Shown in pieces: positions 1 through 7,760 of a stretch of 18,385 nucleotides of DNA. Both the position numbers and the translations under genes were made by a program. Each line of letters starts with the position of its first letter. The first letter of the stretch is position 1. Source of the DNA: an uncultured Prevotellaceae bacterium (GTDB lineage Bacteria > Bacteroidota > Bacteroidia > Bacteroidales > Bacteroidaceae); NCBI GenBank assembly GCA_937900485.1, contig CALCEL010000050.1:1-18385 (forward strand). The letters are read 5' to 3'. The notes under the pieces were generated by a model. That model did no database searches. It saw only the letters and a list, made by a program, of their open reading frames with translations, and was not told the DNA's origin.

Positions 1-1
1 C

Positions 2-184
2 AGAAAGACGACAGATGAGGTGAAGCTGCTGGCTCAATTGGAAGAGAACAGAAAGAGAAGAAAGGAGAAAGCTATGAACGGCAAGAAACCTTCAAGCATG
101 TTCACAAGAATGCAAGAGTTGCAACAGAAACAGCTTGAGATGCTGAAAGAGCAACAGGAAAAACAAAACAAACAAAAGAAATAA
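2..184 (+). CDS. yidC: C-terminal tail of a probable YidC membrane protein insertase (5' truncated by window edge)
   Basis: An open frame enters from the left edge and stops at TAA 182-184, giving about 60 residues with no start in the window. The tail is very rich in Lys, Arg, Gln and Glu: a segment KLLAQLEENRKRRKEK is followed by SSMFTRMQELQQKQLEML and a Gln/Lys-rich end. I recall Bacteroidales YidC/Oxa1 insertases ending in a similar cytoplasmic, ribosome-facing basic tail after the last membrane helix (KLLAxLEENR, then FxxRMQELQ), and YidC being found near an S9 peptidase gene in this order. The identification therefore rests on a short, low-complexity tail and remembered family features. 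The membrane domain that would prove it lies outside the window. Another protein with a charged coiled tail cannot be excluded. Confidence 0.5.
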   Translation, partial: RKTTDEVKLLAQLEENRKRRKEKAMNGKKPSSMFTRMQELQQKQLEMLKEQQEKQNKQKK

Positions 185-195
185 AAGAAACAAAC

Positions 196-218
196 GGGGC
201 GGAATTTATTCCCGCCCC
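196..218 (+). terminator. GC-rich hairpin between the upstream gene and dpp5
   Basis: GGGGCGG (196-202) pairs perfectly with CCGCCCC (212-218). Two more A-T pairs extend the stem inward if C211 is bulged. It lies 11 nt after the upstream stop codon and is followed by TCTACTCTTTATT, which is only moderately T-rich. It probably terminates the upstream transcript. Because the DPP5 ATG is only 13 nt downstream, it could instead be a processing or leader structure in a read-through transcript. Confidence 0.55.
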
Positions 219-231
219 TCTACTCTTTATT

Positions 232-2388
232 ATGAAGAAAACTACATTGTCATTAATAGCCGCATTACTATTCACAATGACAGAAACAAAAGCACAACCC
301 CAAACATTTATAGGTAGACAAAAGCCAGTGATAGAAAACCGCAAACTAACTCCAGAGGCTCTGTGGGCCATGGGAAGAGTTGGTGGAGCGTCAGTATCAC
401 CAGACGGCAGTCAGATTGCATACAACGTCAGCTATTATAGTGTCAAAGAGAACAAAAGCCACACCGTTATATATAAGGTGAACAACGACGGCACAAAAGA
501 GACTCTTATGACAAAGGAGAAAACATCCGAGCTGTCACCGAAGTACATGAAAAACAACACTATCGCTTTCCTTACTCCAGACAACGACGGAGTGATGCAA
601 GTATGGCAGATGAACGCTGACGGAACACAACGTAAACAGTTGTCAAAGGAAAACGAGGACGTGGAAGACTTCCTCTTCTCACCAGACGAGAAGAAGGTCA
701 TACTCATTAAATCCGTGAAGTATGGCAAAAGAACAAGTGACACATACAACGACCTGGACAAGGCATCGGGCAGAATCATTACAGACCTGATGTATCGTCA
801 TTGGGATGAATGGGTAGAGACCATTCCACATCCGTATGTGGCAGACTTCGACGGGGTGTCAATCACAAACACCAAAGACATACTCGGCGCAGAGCCATAC
901 GAATGTCCTATGAAACCGTTTGGCGGCATCGAGCAGCTGGCATGGAGCAAGGACAGCAAGACGATAGCCTACACATGCCGTAAGCTCGAAGGACGAGACT
1001 ACGCATGCTCAACAGACGCTGACATCTATCTGTACGACACAGAGACAAACAAAACCAAGAACATATGCAAACCTCAGGGATATATCAGACCGGCCGTCGA
1101 CTACACTGAGTCTCTTCGCAACCAGAAAGTAAACACCGAGGCTCCTGTTGTCGGAGGTATGACATTTGCCGGTTACGACATCAACCCGTCTTTCTCACCT
1201 GACGGCAAATACATCGCTTGGCAAAGCATGGAGCGTGACGGCTATGAGTCAGACCTGAACAGACTGGTCATCATGGACCTCAAAACAGGAAAGTGCAGAC
1301 AGCTCGCCAAGAATTTCGACAGCAACGTCGACTCTTACACGTGGAGCGCTGATGGTAAGACCATATACTTCAACGGAGTATGGCACGGTGAGACACACAT
1401 CTATGCGGTAGACGTGAAGACTGGAGTAAGTAAGAAGATTACAGAGGGACAGTACGACTACACAAGCGTATCGGTCTTAGGCGACAAACTTCTTTGCTCA
1501 CGCCAGTCCATGTGTGAGCCAAGTGACTACTTCTTAGTGGACCCGAAGACTGGCAACGCCACACGTGTCACTAATGAGAACGCATACTTCAAACAAAATA
1601 TAGACTGGGGGACAGTAGAGCCTCGATGGACGAAAACAACCGACGGCAAGGACATGTTGTCATGGGTCATACTGCCTCCTAACTTCAATAAAAACAAGAA
1701 ATATCCTACATTACTGTTCTGCGAGGGAGGTCCTCAGAGTCCTGTCAGCCAGTTCTGGTCGTTCCGTTGGAACATGATGATTATGGCTGCCAACGGTTAC
1801 GTGGTTATCGCACCAAACAGACGCGGACTGCCGGGATTCGGTCACGAGTGGAACGAGGAGATATCCCTCAACTATGGTGGTCAGTGCATGGACGACTATC
1901 TCTCAGCCATCGATGACGCTGCAGACAACCTGCCGTACGTCGACAAGAACCGTCTCGGATGTGTAGGAGCGAGCTTCGGCGGATTCTCCGTCTACTGGCT
2001 CGCGGGGCATCACAACAAACGCTTCAAGGCGTTCATCGCACATGACGGAATCTTCAACATTGAGCAGCAGTATTTAGAGACTGAGGAGATGTGGTTCGCC
2101 AACTGGGACATGGGAGGAGCATTCTGGAACGGACATGACCGCACATTCTCCAACAGCCCACATCGTTTCGTGGACAAGTGGGACACGCCAATCCTCTGTA
2201 TCCAGGGAGAGAAAGACTATCGAATAGTAACGTCACAAGCCATGTCCGCCTTCAACGCAGCCCGTCTGCGCGGCATACCGGCAGAGTTCCTTTGCTTCCC
2301 AGACGAGAACCACTGGGTGCTCAAGCCACAGAACGGAATATTATGGCAACGTCGTTTCTTCAACTGGTTAGATAAATACGTAAAATAA
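232..2388 (+). CDS. dpp5: Dipeptidyl peptidase 5 (S9C prolyl oligopeptidase-family serine peptidase)
   Basis: This 718-residue secreted serine exopeptidase should remove dipeptides from peptide N termini, favouring hydrophobic or Ala residues at P1 as known for DPP5. A signal peptide covers about residues 1-21 (lysines, hydrophobic core, TKA before Gln22). Residues about 40-430 have repeated 'SPDG/SxDGK' strands of a beta-propeller, and 450-718 form the alpha/beta hydrolase domain. The triad is visible: Ser581 in GASFGG, Asp662 in GEKDYR and His694 in DENHW. Segments such as RIITDLMYRHWDEWVETIPH, SQFWSFRW and EEMWFANWD match what I remember of P. gingivalis DPP5 almost word for word. The length is slightly above the 684 residues of that enzyme. 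The ATG at 232 directly precedes the signal peptide and has no Shine-Dalgarno, as usual in Bacteroidetes. A transporter gene follows 6 nt after the stop, suggesting an operon. The product is expected in the periplasm. Confidence 0.93.
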   Translation: MKKTTLSLIAALLFTMTETKAQPQTFIGRQKPVIENRKLTPEALWAMGRVGGASVSPDGSQIAYNVSYYSVKENKSHTVIYKVNNDGTKETLMTKEKTSELSPKYMKNNTIAFLTPDNDGVMQVWQMNADGTQRKQLSKENEDVEDFLFSPDEKKVILIKSVKYGKRTSDTYNDLDKASGRIITDLMYRHWDEWVETIPHPYVADFDGVSITNTKDILGAEPYECPMKPFGGIEQLAWSKDSKTIAYTCRKLEGRDYACSTDADIYLYDTETNKTKNICKPQGYIRPAVDYTESLRNQKVNTEAPVVGGMTFAGYDINPSFSPDGKYIAWQSMERDGYESDLNRLVIMDLKTGKCRQLAKNFDSNVDSYTWSADGKTIYFNGVWHGETHIYAVDVKTGVSKKITEGQYDYTSVSVLGDKLLCSRQSMCEPSDYFLVDPKTGNATRVTNENAYFKQNIDWGTVEPRWTKTTDGKDMLSWVILPPNFNKNKKYPTLLFCEGGPQSPVSQFWSFRWNMMIMAANGYVVIAPNRRGLPGFGHEWNEEISLNYGGQCMDDYLSAIDDAADNLPYVDKNRLGCVGASFGGFSVYWLAGHHNKRFKAFIAHDGIFNIEQQYLETEEMWFANWDMGGAFWNGHDRTFSNSPHRFVDKWDTPILCIQGEKDYRIVTSQAMSAFNAARLRGIPAEFLCFPDENHWVLKPQNGILWQRRFFNWLDKYVK

Positions 2389-2394
2389 ACAATT

Positions 2395-3765
2395 ATGACT
2401 GACAATAATCATAAAAAACTCAGTGACACTCCAGCAATGCGCTGGACAGCCTTAGTCATCGTCTCCGTGACAATGATGTTCGGATATTTCTTCACAGACG
2501 TCATGTCGCCACTGGAGCCGCTGCTTACAGCCGCAAAAGGTTCAGAGAACGGCATGGGGCTGGGCTGGTCATCATCAGAGTACGGCTTTTTCTCCGGAGC
2601 ATATGGACTCATGAATGTCTATCTCCTACTTCTCTTCTTCGGAGGCATCATACTTGACAAGTTCGGCATACGCTTCACGGGCGTGTTATCCACAGCTCTC
2701 ATGTTCGGCGGAGCGCTCATCAAATGGTGGGCTGTAGCCAATCAGTTTGACGGCACCATGTGGGTTCCGTTCGGCGGAGAGGTACAGTTACAAGTGGCAT
2801 ACGCCGCTCTCGGCTTTGCCATCTACGGTGTGGGATGCGAGATAGCAGGAATAACCGTCAGCAAGGTCATCGTGAAGTGGTTCACGGGACACGAGCTGGC
2901 ACTTGCCATGGGACTTCAGGTAGCCCTGGCGCATATAGGCACCGCAGTGGCTTTGGGAGCCGCACTTCCATTCGCCAAGGCATTTGGAGGCGTGAGCGCT
3001 TCCGTCGGTCTCGGTGCCGCATGTCTGTGCATCGGCATGATCTCATTTATCGTCTATAACGTTATGGACAAGAAAGAGGATGAGGTGTCCATCGCCAACG
3101 CAAGCGAGCCGGAGGAGGGATTCAAGTTCTCCGACCTGAGACTGCTGTTCGGCAACAAAGGCTTCTGGTACATCACACTCCTGTGTCTCATGTTCTACGC
3201 CGGAGTGTTCCCGTTCCTTAAATTCGCCACAAAACTCATGGTGTTCAAATATGGCGTTGACCCGGACGTGGCGGGTCTCATACCAGCCACATTACCTTTC
3301 GGAACAATATTCCTGACACCATTCTTCGGAGGTATCTATGACAAATACGGCAAGGGAGCGACACTCATGATTATCGGTTCCGTACTCCTCACCATAGTGC
3401 ATGTCATCTTCGCACTGCCTATCGACTCTTGGGCCATCGCCATCGCCGCGATGATAGTGCTGGGCGTAGCCTTTGGACTTGTGCCGTCAGCTATGTGGCC
3501 ATCAGTACCTAAGATTATTCCGATGAAGCTTCTTGGTACGGCATACGCTATGATTTTCTACATCCAGAACATCGGACTCTCCATGGTGCCGATGTGGATT
3601 GGCTCAGTCAATGAGAAAAACACTGACGCGTCAGGTTTCATCGACTATACTGAGTCAATGGTCATCTTCGCAAGCTTCGGAGCCGTAGCCATTATCATCG
3701 CCACCCTACTTCTGCTTGAGGATAAGAAGAAGGGATACGGACTCGAGAAAGCAAATATAAAATAA
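2395..3765 (+). CDS. Major facilitator superfamily transporter, MFSD1-like (candidate dipeptide transporter)
   Basis: This 456-residue protein has about 12 hydrophobic segments. MFS motif A is at residues 84-91 (GIILDKFG) after TM2, and the related FFGGIYDKYGKG is in the C-terminal half. The N-terminal RWTALVIVSVTMMFGYFFTD, the middle VKWFTGHELALAMGLQ and the late MWPSVPKIIP...LGTAYAMIFYIQN resemble the matching regions of animal MFSD1 and its bacterial relatives. Human MFSD1 is a lysosomal dipeptide transporter, so import of dipeptides is a reasonable inference here, not a demonstrated function. The gene starts 6 nt after dpp5 and is followed 34 nt later by a POT-family peptide transporter, which supports a peptide role. 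Other bacterial MFS substrates such as sugars, nitrate or organic acids cannot be ruled out from sequence alone. Confidence 0.8.
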   Translation: MTDNNHKKLSDTPAMRWTALVIVSVTMMFGYFFTDVMSPLEPLLTAAKGSENGMGLGWSSSEYGFFSGAYGLMNVYLLLLFFGGIILDKFGIRFTGVLSTALMFGGALIKWWAVANQFDGTMWVPFGGEVQLQVAYAALGFAIYGVGCEIAGITVSKVIVKWFTGHELALAMGLQVALAHIGTAVALGAALPFAKAFGGVSASVGLGAACLCIGMISFIVYNVMDKKEDEVSIANASEPEEGFKFSDLRLLFGNKGFWYITLLCLMFYAGVFPFLKFATKLMVFKYGVDPDVAGLIPATLPFGTIFLTPFFGGIYDKYGKGATLMIIGSVLLTIVHVIFALPIDSWAIAIAAMIVLGVAFGLVPSAMWPSVPKIIPMKLLGTAYAMIFYIQNIGLSMVPMWIGSVNEKNTDASGFIDYTESMVIFASFGAVAIIIATLLLLEDKKKGYGLEKANIK

Positions 3766-3799
3766 ACAAGAACTAACAACTTATATCAATCAAATCATT

Positions 3800-5320
3800 A
3801 TGTTTGAAGGACAGCCAAAAGGTCTGTGGACCTTAGCACTCGCAAACACTGGTGAGCGTTTCGGATACTACACCATGCTCGCCGTGTTCACCTTATTCCT
3901 ACAGGCGAACTTCGCCTTTGACGAGAAACTGACGAGCACGATATTCTCAAGTTTCCTTATGCTCGTGTATTTCCTGCCACTCTTCGGTGGTATACTCGCC
4001 GACAAGTTCGGATACAGCAAGATGGTGACCATAGGAATCTTCGTCATGTTCACTGGATATGTTCTGCTCGCCATGCCACTCGGCAAGGACTCACTCGCCA
4101 TCATCGCCATGGCAGGCGCCTTACTGCTCGTCAGCCTCGGGACAGGTTTGTTCAAAGGCAACCTGCAAGTCATGGTCGGCGACCTGTATAACGACCCACA
4201 CTATGCGGAGAAACGCGACGCGGGATTCTCACTCTTCTACATGGCCATAAACATCGGAGCGATGTTCGCTCCTACAGCAGCCATCAAGATTATGGACTGG
4301 GCACAGACATCACTCGGCGTGAGCGAGGCAGACTCATACCACTACGCCTTCGGAGTGGCTTGCGCCTCACTCATAGTATCGATTCTCATTTATTACATCG
4401 GCAAGCCTACATTCGCACAAGTGATCAGCAACGTCAAGAAGGACGTGAAGTCAACGGCTGAGACAGTCGCTAACGAGTTGTCACCAAAGGAGACAAGAGA
4501 GCGCATCATCTGTCTCTGTCTCGTTTTCGCCGTAGTCATCTTCTTCTGGATGGCATTCCACCAGAACGGACTGACACTGACATTCTTTGCTAGAGACTAT
4601 ACAGCCACATCATCCACAGGCTTTGAGTCAATGATGTTCGACGTGACAAACCTCGTCGCTGCCATCTTCATCGTCTTCGGCGCCTTCTCACTCTTCCAGG
4701 GTAAGACATCAAAGGAGAAAATCATCGGCGCATCACTGATACTTCTTCCTGTCGCTTACCTGTACTGGAACTACACAAACATGCCTGAGGTGACAAAGAT
4801 CAGCGCACCGATCTTCCAACAGTTCAACGCCTGCTTCGTAGTAATGCTCACTCCTGTAAGCATAGCACTCTTCAGCTGGCTGGCTAAAAAGAACAAAGAA
4901 CCTAAGGCACCAGTCAAGATCGGACTCGGTATGCTTGTCGCAGCCGCAGCCTATCTGCTCATGACTCTCGGCTCACTAGGACTGCCGACACCCGAGTATG
5001 ACGCCGCCGGCAATAACCTGCACATGGCTGACGTCTCACCTAACTTATTGGTGAACACATATCTCATTCTCACATTCGCTGAGCTGCTGCTCTCCCCTAT
5101 CGGCATCTCATTCGTAACCAAGGTGGCACCTCCTAAATACAAAGGAATGATGATGGGAGGATGGTTTGTGTCAACAGCCATCGGTAACTTCCTCGTACAG
5201 ATTCCTGGGTACCTGTGGGGTAACGACCTTTACATCGTATGGGGCACACTCATGATTATCTGTCTCGTCGCCGCTCTTTTCATCTTCTCAATCATAAAGA
5301 AACTGAATAAGGTAGCCTGA
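3800..5320 (+). CDS. POT/PTR-family peptide transporter (SLC15-like)
   Basis: This 506-residue inner-membrane MFS protein belongs to the family of proton-coupled oligopeptide symporters that import di- and tripeptides. Signatures are ERFGYY (19-24), the MFS loop GGILADKFG (63-71) and the PTR2 signature FSLFYMAINIGAMF in TM5. Two usually acidic positions are changed. The first Glu of ExxERFxYY is Asn16 (NTGERFGYY). In the TM7 motif that normally reads FWxxFEQ, Glu is replaced by His254 (FWMAFHQ). Both positions matter for proton coupling or peptide binding in studied POTs, so coupling may differ, but the rest of the fold appears intact. The gene is third in the dpp5 operon and is closed by a strong terminator 26 nt downstream. 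ATG 3800 is chosen because it immediately precedes the family N terminus. Confidence 0.88.
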   Translation: MFEGQPKGLWTLALANTGERFGYYTMLAVFTLFLQANFAFDEKLTSTIFSSFLMLVYFLPLFGGILADKFGYSKMVTIGIFVMFTGYVLLAMPLGKDSLAIIAMAGALLLVSLGTGLFKGNLQVMVGDLYNDPHYAEKRDAGFSLFYMAINIGAMFAPTAAIKIMDWAQTSLGVSEADSYHYAFGVACASLIVSILIYYIGKPTFAQVISNVKKDVKSTAETVANELSPKETRERIICLCLVFAVVIFFWMAFHQNGLTLTFFARDYTATSSTGFESMMFDVTNLVAAIFIVFGAFSLFQGKTSKEKIIGASLILLPVAYLYWNYTNMPEVTKISAPIFQQFNACFVVMLTPVSIALFSWLAKKNKEPKAPVKIGLGMLVAAAAYLLMTLGSLGLPTPEYDAAGNNLHMADVSPNLLVNTYLILTFAELLLSPIGISFVTKVAPPKYKGMMMGGWFVSTAIGNFLVQIPGYLWGNDLYIVWGTLMIICLVAALFIFSIIKKLNKVA

Positions 5321-5345
5321 CAATTACACATGGTAAAGATAAACC

Positions 5346-5393
5346 AACAATCCCAGAAAGCACAAGATAAAGCTTTCTGGGATTGTTATTTTC
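5346..5393 (+). terminator. Intrinsic terminator of the dpp5-MFS-POT operon
   Basis: A perfect 16-bp inverted repeat, AACAATCCCAGAAAGC (5346-5361) against GCTTTCTGGGATTGTT (5372-5387), encloses a 10-nt loop and is followed by ATTTTC. It lies 26 nt after the POT stop codon. Confidence 0.85.
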
Positions 5394-5501
5394 ATTGACA
5401 TCTCAGAATCAACACTCTTCGGTTGAGGAGTAACCTTCCCTATGAGACGCTTTTTGTTGGTGCAGAGTTCTCAGTAGCTTAGGGCCTGCAAAATTTGCGC
5501 C

Positions 5502-5690
5502 TCAATGCTTAGTATGAATGAAAGCAATAGACTCAATCAATATGATTGGCACGACCATCCACAATAACACGTCAAAGAAATACAGTAAGAGACGGATAGG
5601 TATTAGTAAGAAACATAGACACGGACTTTTAAAGTGTTTGTTTCCCGATTTGCTAAACATATAGAGAATAATAATTAAAAAACAAACCAC
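5502..5690 (-). CDS. Small hydrophobic ORF, doubtful
   Basis: This 62-codon frame begins with ATG and ends at TAA or similar by 5502. The product is mostly Leu, Ile, Phe and Val, with two potential membrane segments (about residues 2-11 and 27-54) separated by a short basic stretch (KSGNKHFK). No family is recognised and no TAnnTTTG promoter is seen upstream. Its only special trait is that a 15-nt segment of the frame (5584-5598) is the exact inverse complement of a segment 57-71 nt upstream of its start. It may be a small membrane protein, a toxin-like peptide, or a chance frame in AT-rich DNA. Confidence 0.2.
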   Translation of the reverse strand: MVCFLIIILYMFSKSGNKHFKSPCLCFLLIPIRLLLYFFDVLLWMVVPIILIESIAFIHTKH

Positions 5691-5769
5691 TCTTAAAAAA
5701 AGAAATAGCTGTATTTTGACTAAAAATGACTATTTTTGTGGTCGTATATCCGTCTCTTACTAAGAGACG
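5584..5769. repeat. Three-arm inverted repeat (15-bp distal pair plus 9-bp local palindrome)
   Basis: AGTAAGAGACGGATA at 5584-5598 is exactly complementary in inverse to TATCCGTCTCTTACT at 5747-5761. The second arm also forms a local near-perfect palindrome, CGTCTCTTA-C-TAAGAGACG at 5751-5769. The nonamer TAAGAGACG therefore occurs twice on the + strand and once inverted, allowing two mutually exclusive pairings in a transcript. Confidence 0.75.
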
Positions 5770-6086
5770 AATCATTTTGCAAAACAAATATCAGTTCACA
5801 ACAATTTCCGCATCATCTTGTTTGTCTCTTCTATCGCCGACATCTCCAGTGAGGCGAGGTATATCTGTGTCGTTAATCTCAGATTATATGAGTATTCAAT
5901 TCCAAAGTCAATATACTAAGGTTGGGTATTTTGACATAACCGCAAAGCAAAACACGGTAAAATAACAGGTTGAATAACGGACAATTTGTGGTGTGACGAA
6001 ATTTCCTATGCCTATTTTTCTTTATTTTTAGGTTAACTTGCTGATAATCTTATTACAAGACTTAAAAAAAACTTGTTTCTCTTTTT

Positions 6087-6179
6087 TGAAATTCTTAGGT
6101 TAGGATATAGTCTATACGCAAGTCTGAGAATTTAAAAATCCTAACCTGAACTTTTCAACGTCCTAACCTAAGAATTTCA
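6087..6179. repeat. 93-bp element bounded by a perfect 19-bp inverted repeat
   Basis: The left arm at 6087-6105 (TGAAATTCTTAGGTTAGGA) and the right arm at 6161-6179 are perfect inverse complements, separated by 55 bp. A third partial copy, TCCTAACCT, lies inside at 6139-6147, so the left arm can pair with either. Neither strand has a T-run after the stem, so it is not a simple terminator. It could be a small palindromic or MITE-like element, or a structured RNA. No target-site duplication is obvious. Confidence 0.8.
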
Positions 6180-6410
6180 GACGCTGAATAAACCACGTGA
6201 AAATTCCGGAAGTCATTTTTTCATTGCCTCGTGTCAACGGAAAAAGAGGAGTTTCGGACAGTAAAAATTATGGATACTGATAGGAAATTTGGTAATGTTG
6301 TTTTAATTGAGAAACCATACACACACCATTTCTTCTCTTTACCAGATTAGTATTCTTATCCTAAAAACCTGTCTGTCCCCATCACGAAGGGGAAACAGAA
6401 ACGAGTCCCT

Positions 6411-6458
6411 CTAAAAAACCTATCCGCAATGCCTGTGTTTATGCATTGCGGATAGGTT
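6411..6458 (-). terminator. Intrinsic terminator of the ABC transporter operon
   Basis: A perfect 16-bp stem, AACCTATCCGCAATGC (6417-6432) with its inverse complement at 6443-6458, encloses a 10-nt loop. Read on the minus strand, the stem is followed by a T-run that appears as AAAAAA at 6413-6418 on the + strand. It sits about 66 nt beyond the stop of the FtsX-like permease. Confidence 0.88.
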
Positions 6459-6524
6459 CACGACAACTTTCATGTTCAACTGCCGACAATAAGTCACCCA
6501 AAGGTGCATGACGACAAGTTGCGG

Positions 6525-7730
6525 TCACTTACGAGTACCTTTCCATATACTCAGAATCTTACGTCTGATAGTTATCACATTAAGTATAGACACGACGATA
6601 AGCAGCAAAACGCCGAAATACAAAGAGACAGTCACGGACGGCGCACTGAAGTCAGGATAGAAAGACTCGAACATCACGAGATAGAGATTTCTCACGATCA
6701 ACATGATGATAAATGAGATAACCAAGACCGAGACGTTCAGTCCTATGGTTAACAGCTGATAAGGCAAAGCCACCCTGAAGGGAGTATATCCGAGCAAGAG
6801 GAGGTTCTCCAACTTAGTACTATTCTTCTGCACCAGGAGAAACACGCTCAACATCAATATATAGAACGCCAGTACACAGATAATCAGTCCAACCGACATC
6901 ACCACGCCGACAACAACCTTCAAAAGGTACGTTGTCTTGCTCGCATCCAGTTTATCCTTATCCGTCTCAAGGTTATTATCCCGTATGTAGTTAGTGAGAT
7001 TCTCGTCCGTCGGGTTGTCCACCTTCATGATAACCCTTGTCACGTCCGCCAGTCCGCTGGATGAGGAATAGTAACCATTTGACCATTTCATGAAAGACTC
7101 TGGAACGAGAATAGTATTCAACCTGCTGCTGAACCCTACGATACGTCCATTGTACTCGTCAAAATGTCCGTTACCCTCAATCTTTATCTTCAGCTTGACA
7201 GCACCAAGGATGCCCTCAGACACTTTTGGCAGTCCGTGACTTTGCGCATAGCCGAAGTTATACAAGTCGAGGTAATTCTTCGGTAAGATGATTGGGATCT
7301 CCGTGTCGCCGATGTCATAGGTCCATCTCTTATCAACCACATCGACGAACTCATCAGACACAGACTCGAAGAACATCTCTGTAGACATCTTAGACATACC
7401 CTCCATCTCGAATCCGGCGTACACCTTATACTTACTTGACACGAAGGCTCCGACCTTCTCCACGAAGTCCTGTTCTCTCAGGTCGTCCAGCTCAGACGAG
7501 GAGAATGAGTTGGCGGCACCAGTGATAGAGGACAGCGTGCCTACTTTCTTATTAACGATGATATAATCAGCTTTCATAAAACTATCCTCGCTCTCATATA
7601 TCACTTTAGTGTCAGAGTAGAACTGCGCACCAAGCAGAATGATCAGCATACCACACAGGTTAGCTAGAAAGAAGCCCATAAACTGGGACACACTGATATG
7701 CTGTTTTAACAATTTCCAGATCAATCTCAT
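6525..7730 (-). CDS. ABC transporter permease, FtsX/MacB-like
   Basis: This 401-residue membrane protein has one membrane segment near the N terminus (about 17-36), a large extracytoplasmic domain (about 40-265), and three C-terminal segments (about 271-300, 325-346 and 366-389). That is the layout of FtsX/MacB/LolC-type permeases, which work by mechanotransmission across the inner membrane rather than by forming a classical pore. The cytoplasmic loop after TM2, with KLENLLLLGYTPFRVALPYQ, matches the usual FtsX-domain coupling region. It lies 30 nt downstream of the ATPase gene and is the second and last gene before the terminator at 6411-6458. The substrate is unknown. Lipoprotein trafficking, efflux or envelope remodelling are family possibilities. 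ATG 7730 directly precedes the first amphipathic and TM region. Confidence 0.8.
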   Translation of the reverse strand: MRLIWKLLKQHISVSQFMGFFLANLCGMLIILLGAQFYSDTKVIYESEDSFMKADYIIVNKKVGTLSSITGAANSFSSSELDDLREQDFVEKVGAFVSSKYKVYAGFEMEGMSKMSTEMFFESVSDEFVDVVDKRWTYDIGDTEIPIILPKNYLDLYNFGYAQSHGLPKVSEGILGAVKLKIKIEGNGHFDEYNGRIVGFSSRLNTILVPESFMKWSNGYYSSSSGLADVTRVIMKVDNPTDENLTNYIRDNNLETDKDKLDASKTTYLLKVVVGVVMSVGLIICVLAFYILMLSVFLLVQKNSTKLENLLLLGYTPFRVALPYQLLTIGLNVSVLVISFIIMLIVRNLYLVMFESFYPDFSAPSVTVSLYFGVLLLIVVSILNVITIRRKILSIWKGTRK

Positions 7731-7760
7731 ATATCGCTTGTTTATTATGTCACAAAAACA

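Larger units (their letters stand above)
5394..6410. other. About 1 kb AT-rich intergenic region without a convincing gene
   Basis: This stretch separates the + strand peptide operon from the minus-strand ABC operon; both end here. I find no ORF with a recognisable family. Open frames at 5502-5690 (minus, 62 codons, hydrophobic) and 5726-5965 (+, 79 codons) have no family signature and no consensus Bacteroidetes promoter. It contains two inverted-repeat structures listed separately (5584-5769 and 6087-6179). There is also a hairpin around GCAAAATTTGC at 5488-5498 and an imperfect hairpin at 6373-6398 (CTGTCCCC against GGGG-AA-ACAG). It could be decayed mobile DNA or encode an unannotated RNA; the sequence does not decide. 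Confidence 0.6.

Noticed and set aside
5726..5965. Open frame of 79 codons on the + strand in the intergenic region
   Set aside because: It starts inside the inverted-repeat area, has no recognised family and a Ser/Thr-rich composition. The nearby TATTTTTG (5731-5738) has a TTG only 12 nt upstream and lies after the start codon, so it cannot be its promoter.
6270..6350. Short + strand frame starting MDTDRKFGNVV, 26 codons
   Set aside because: It has no promoter, no family and a length expected by chance.
5321..6524. Possible insertion sequence or CRISPR array
   Set aside because: No transposase motif, no regularly spaced direct repeats and no target duplication were found; only isolated inverted repeats remain.
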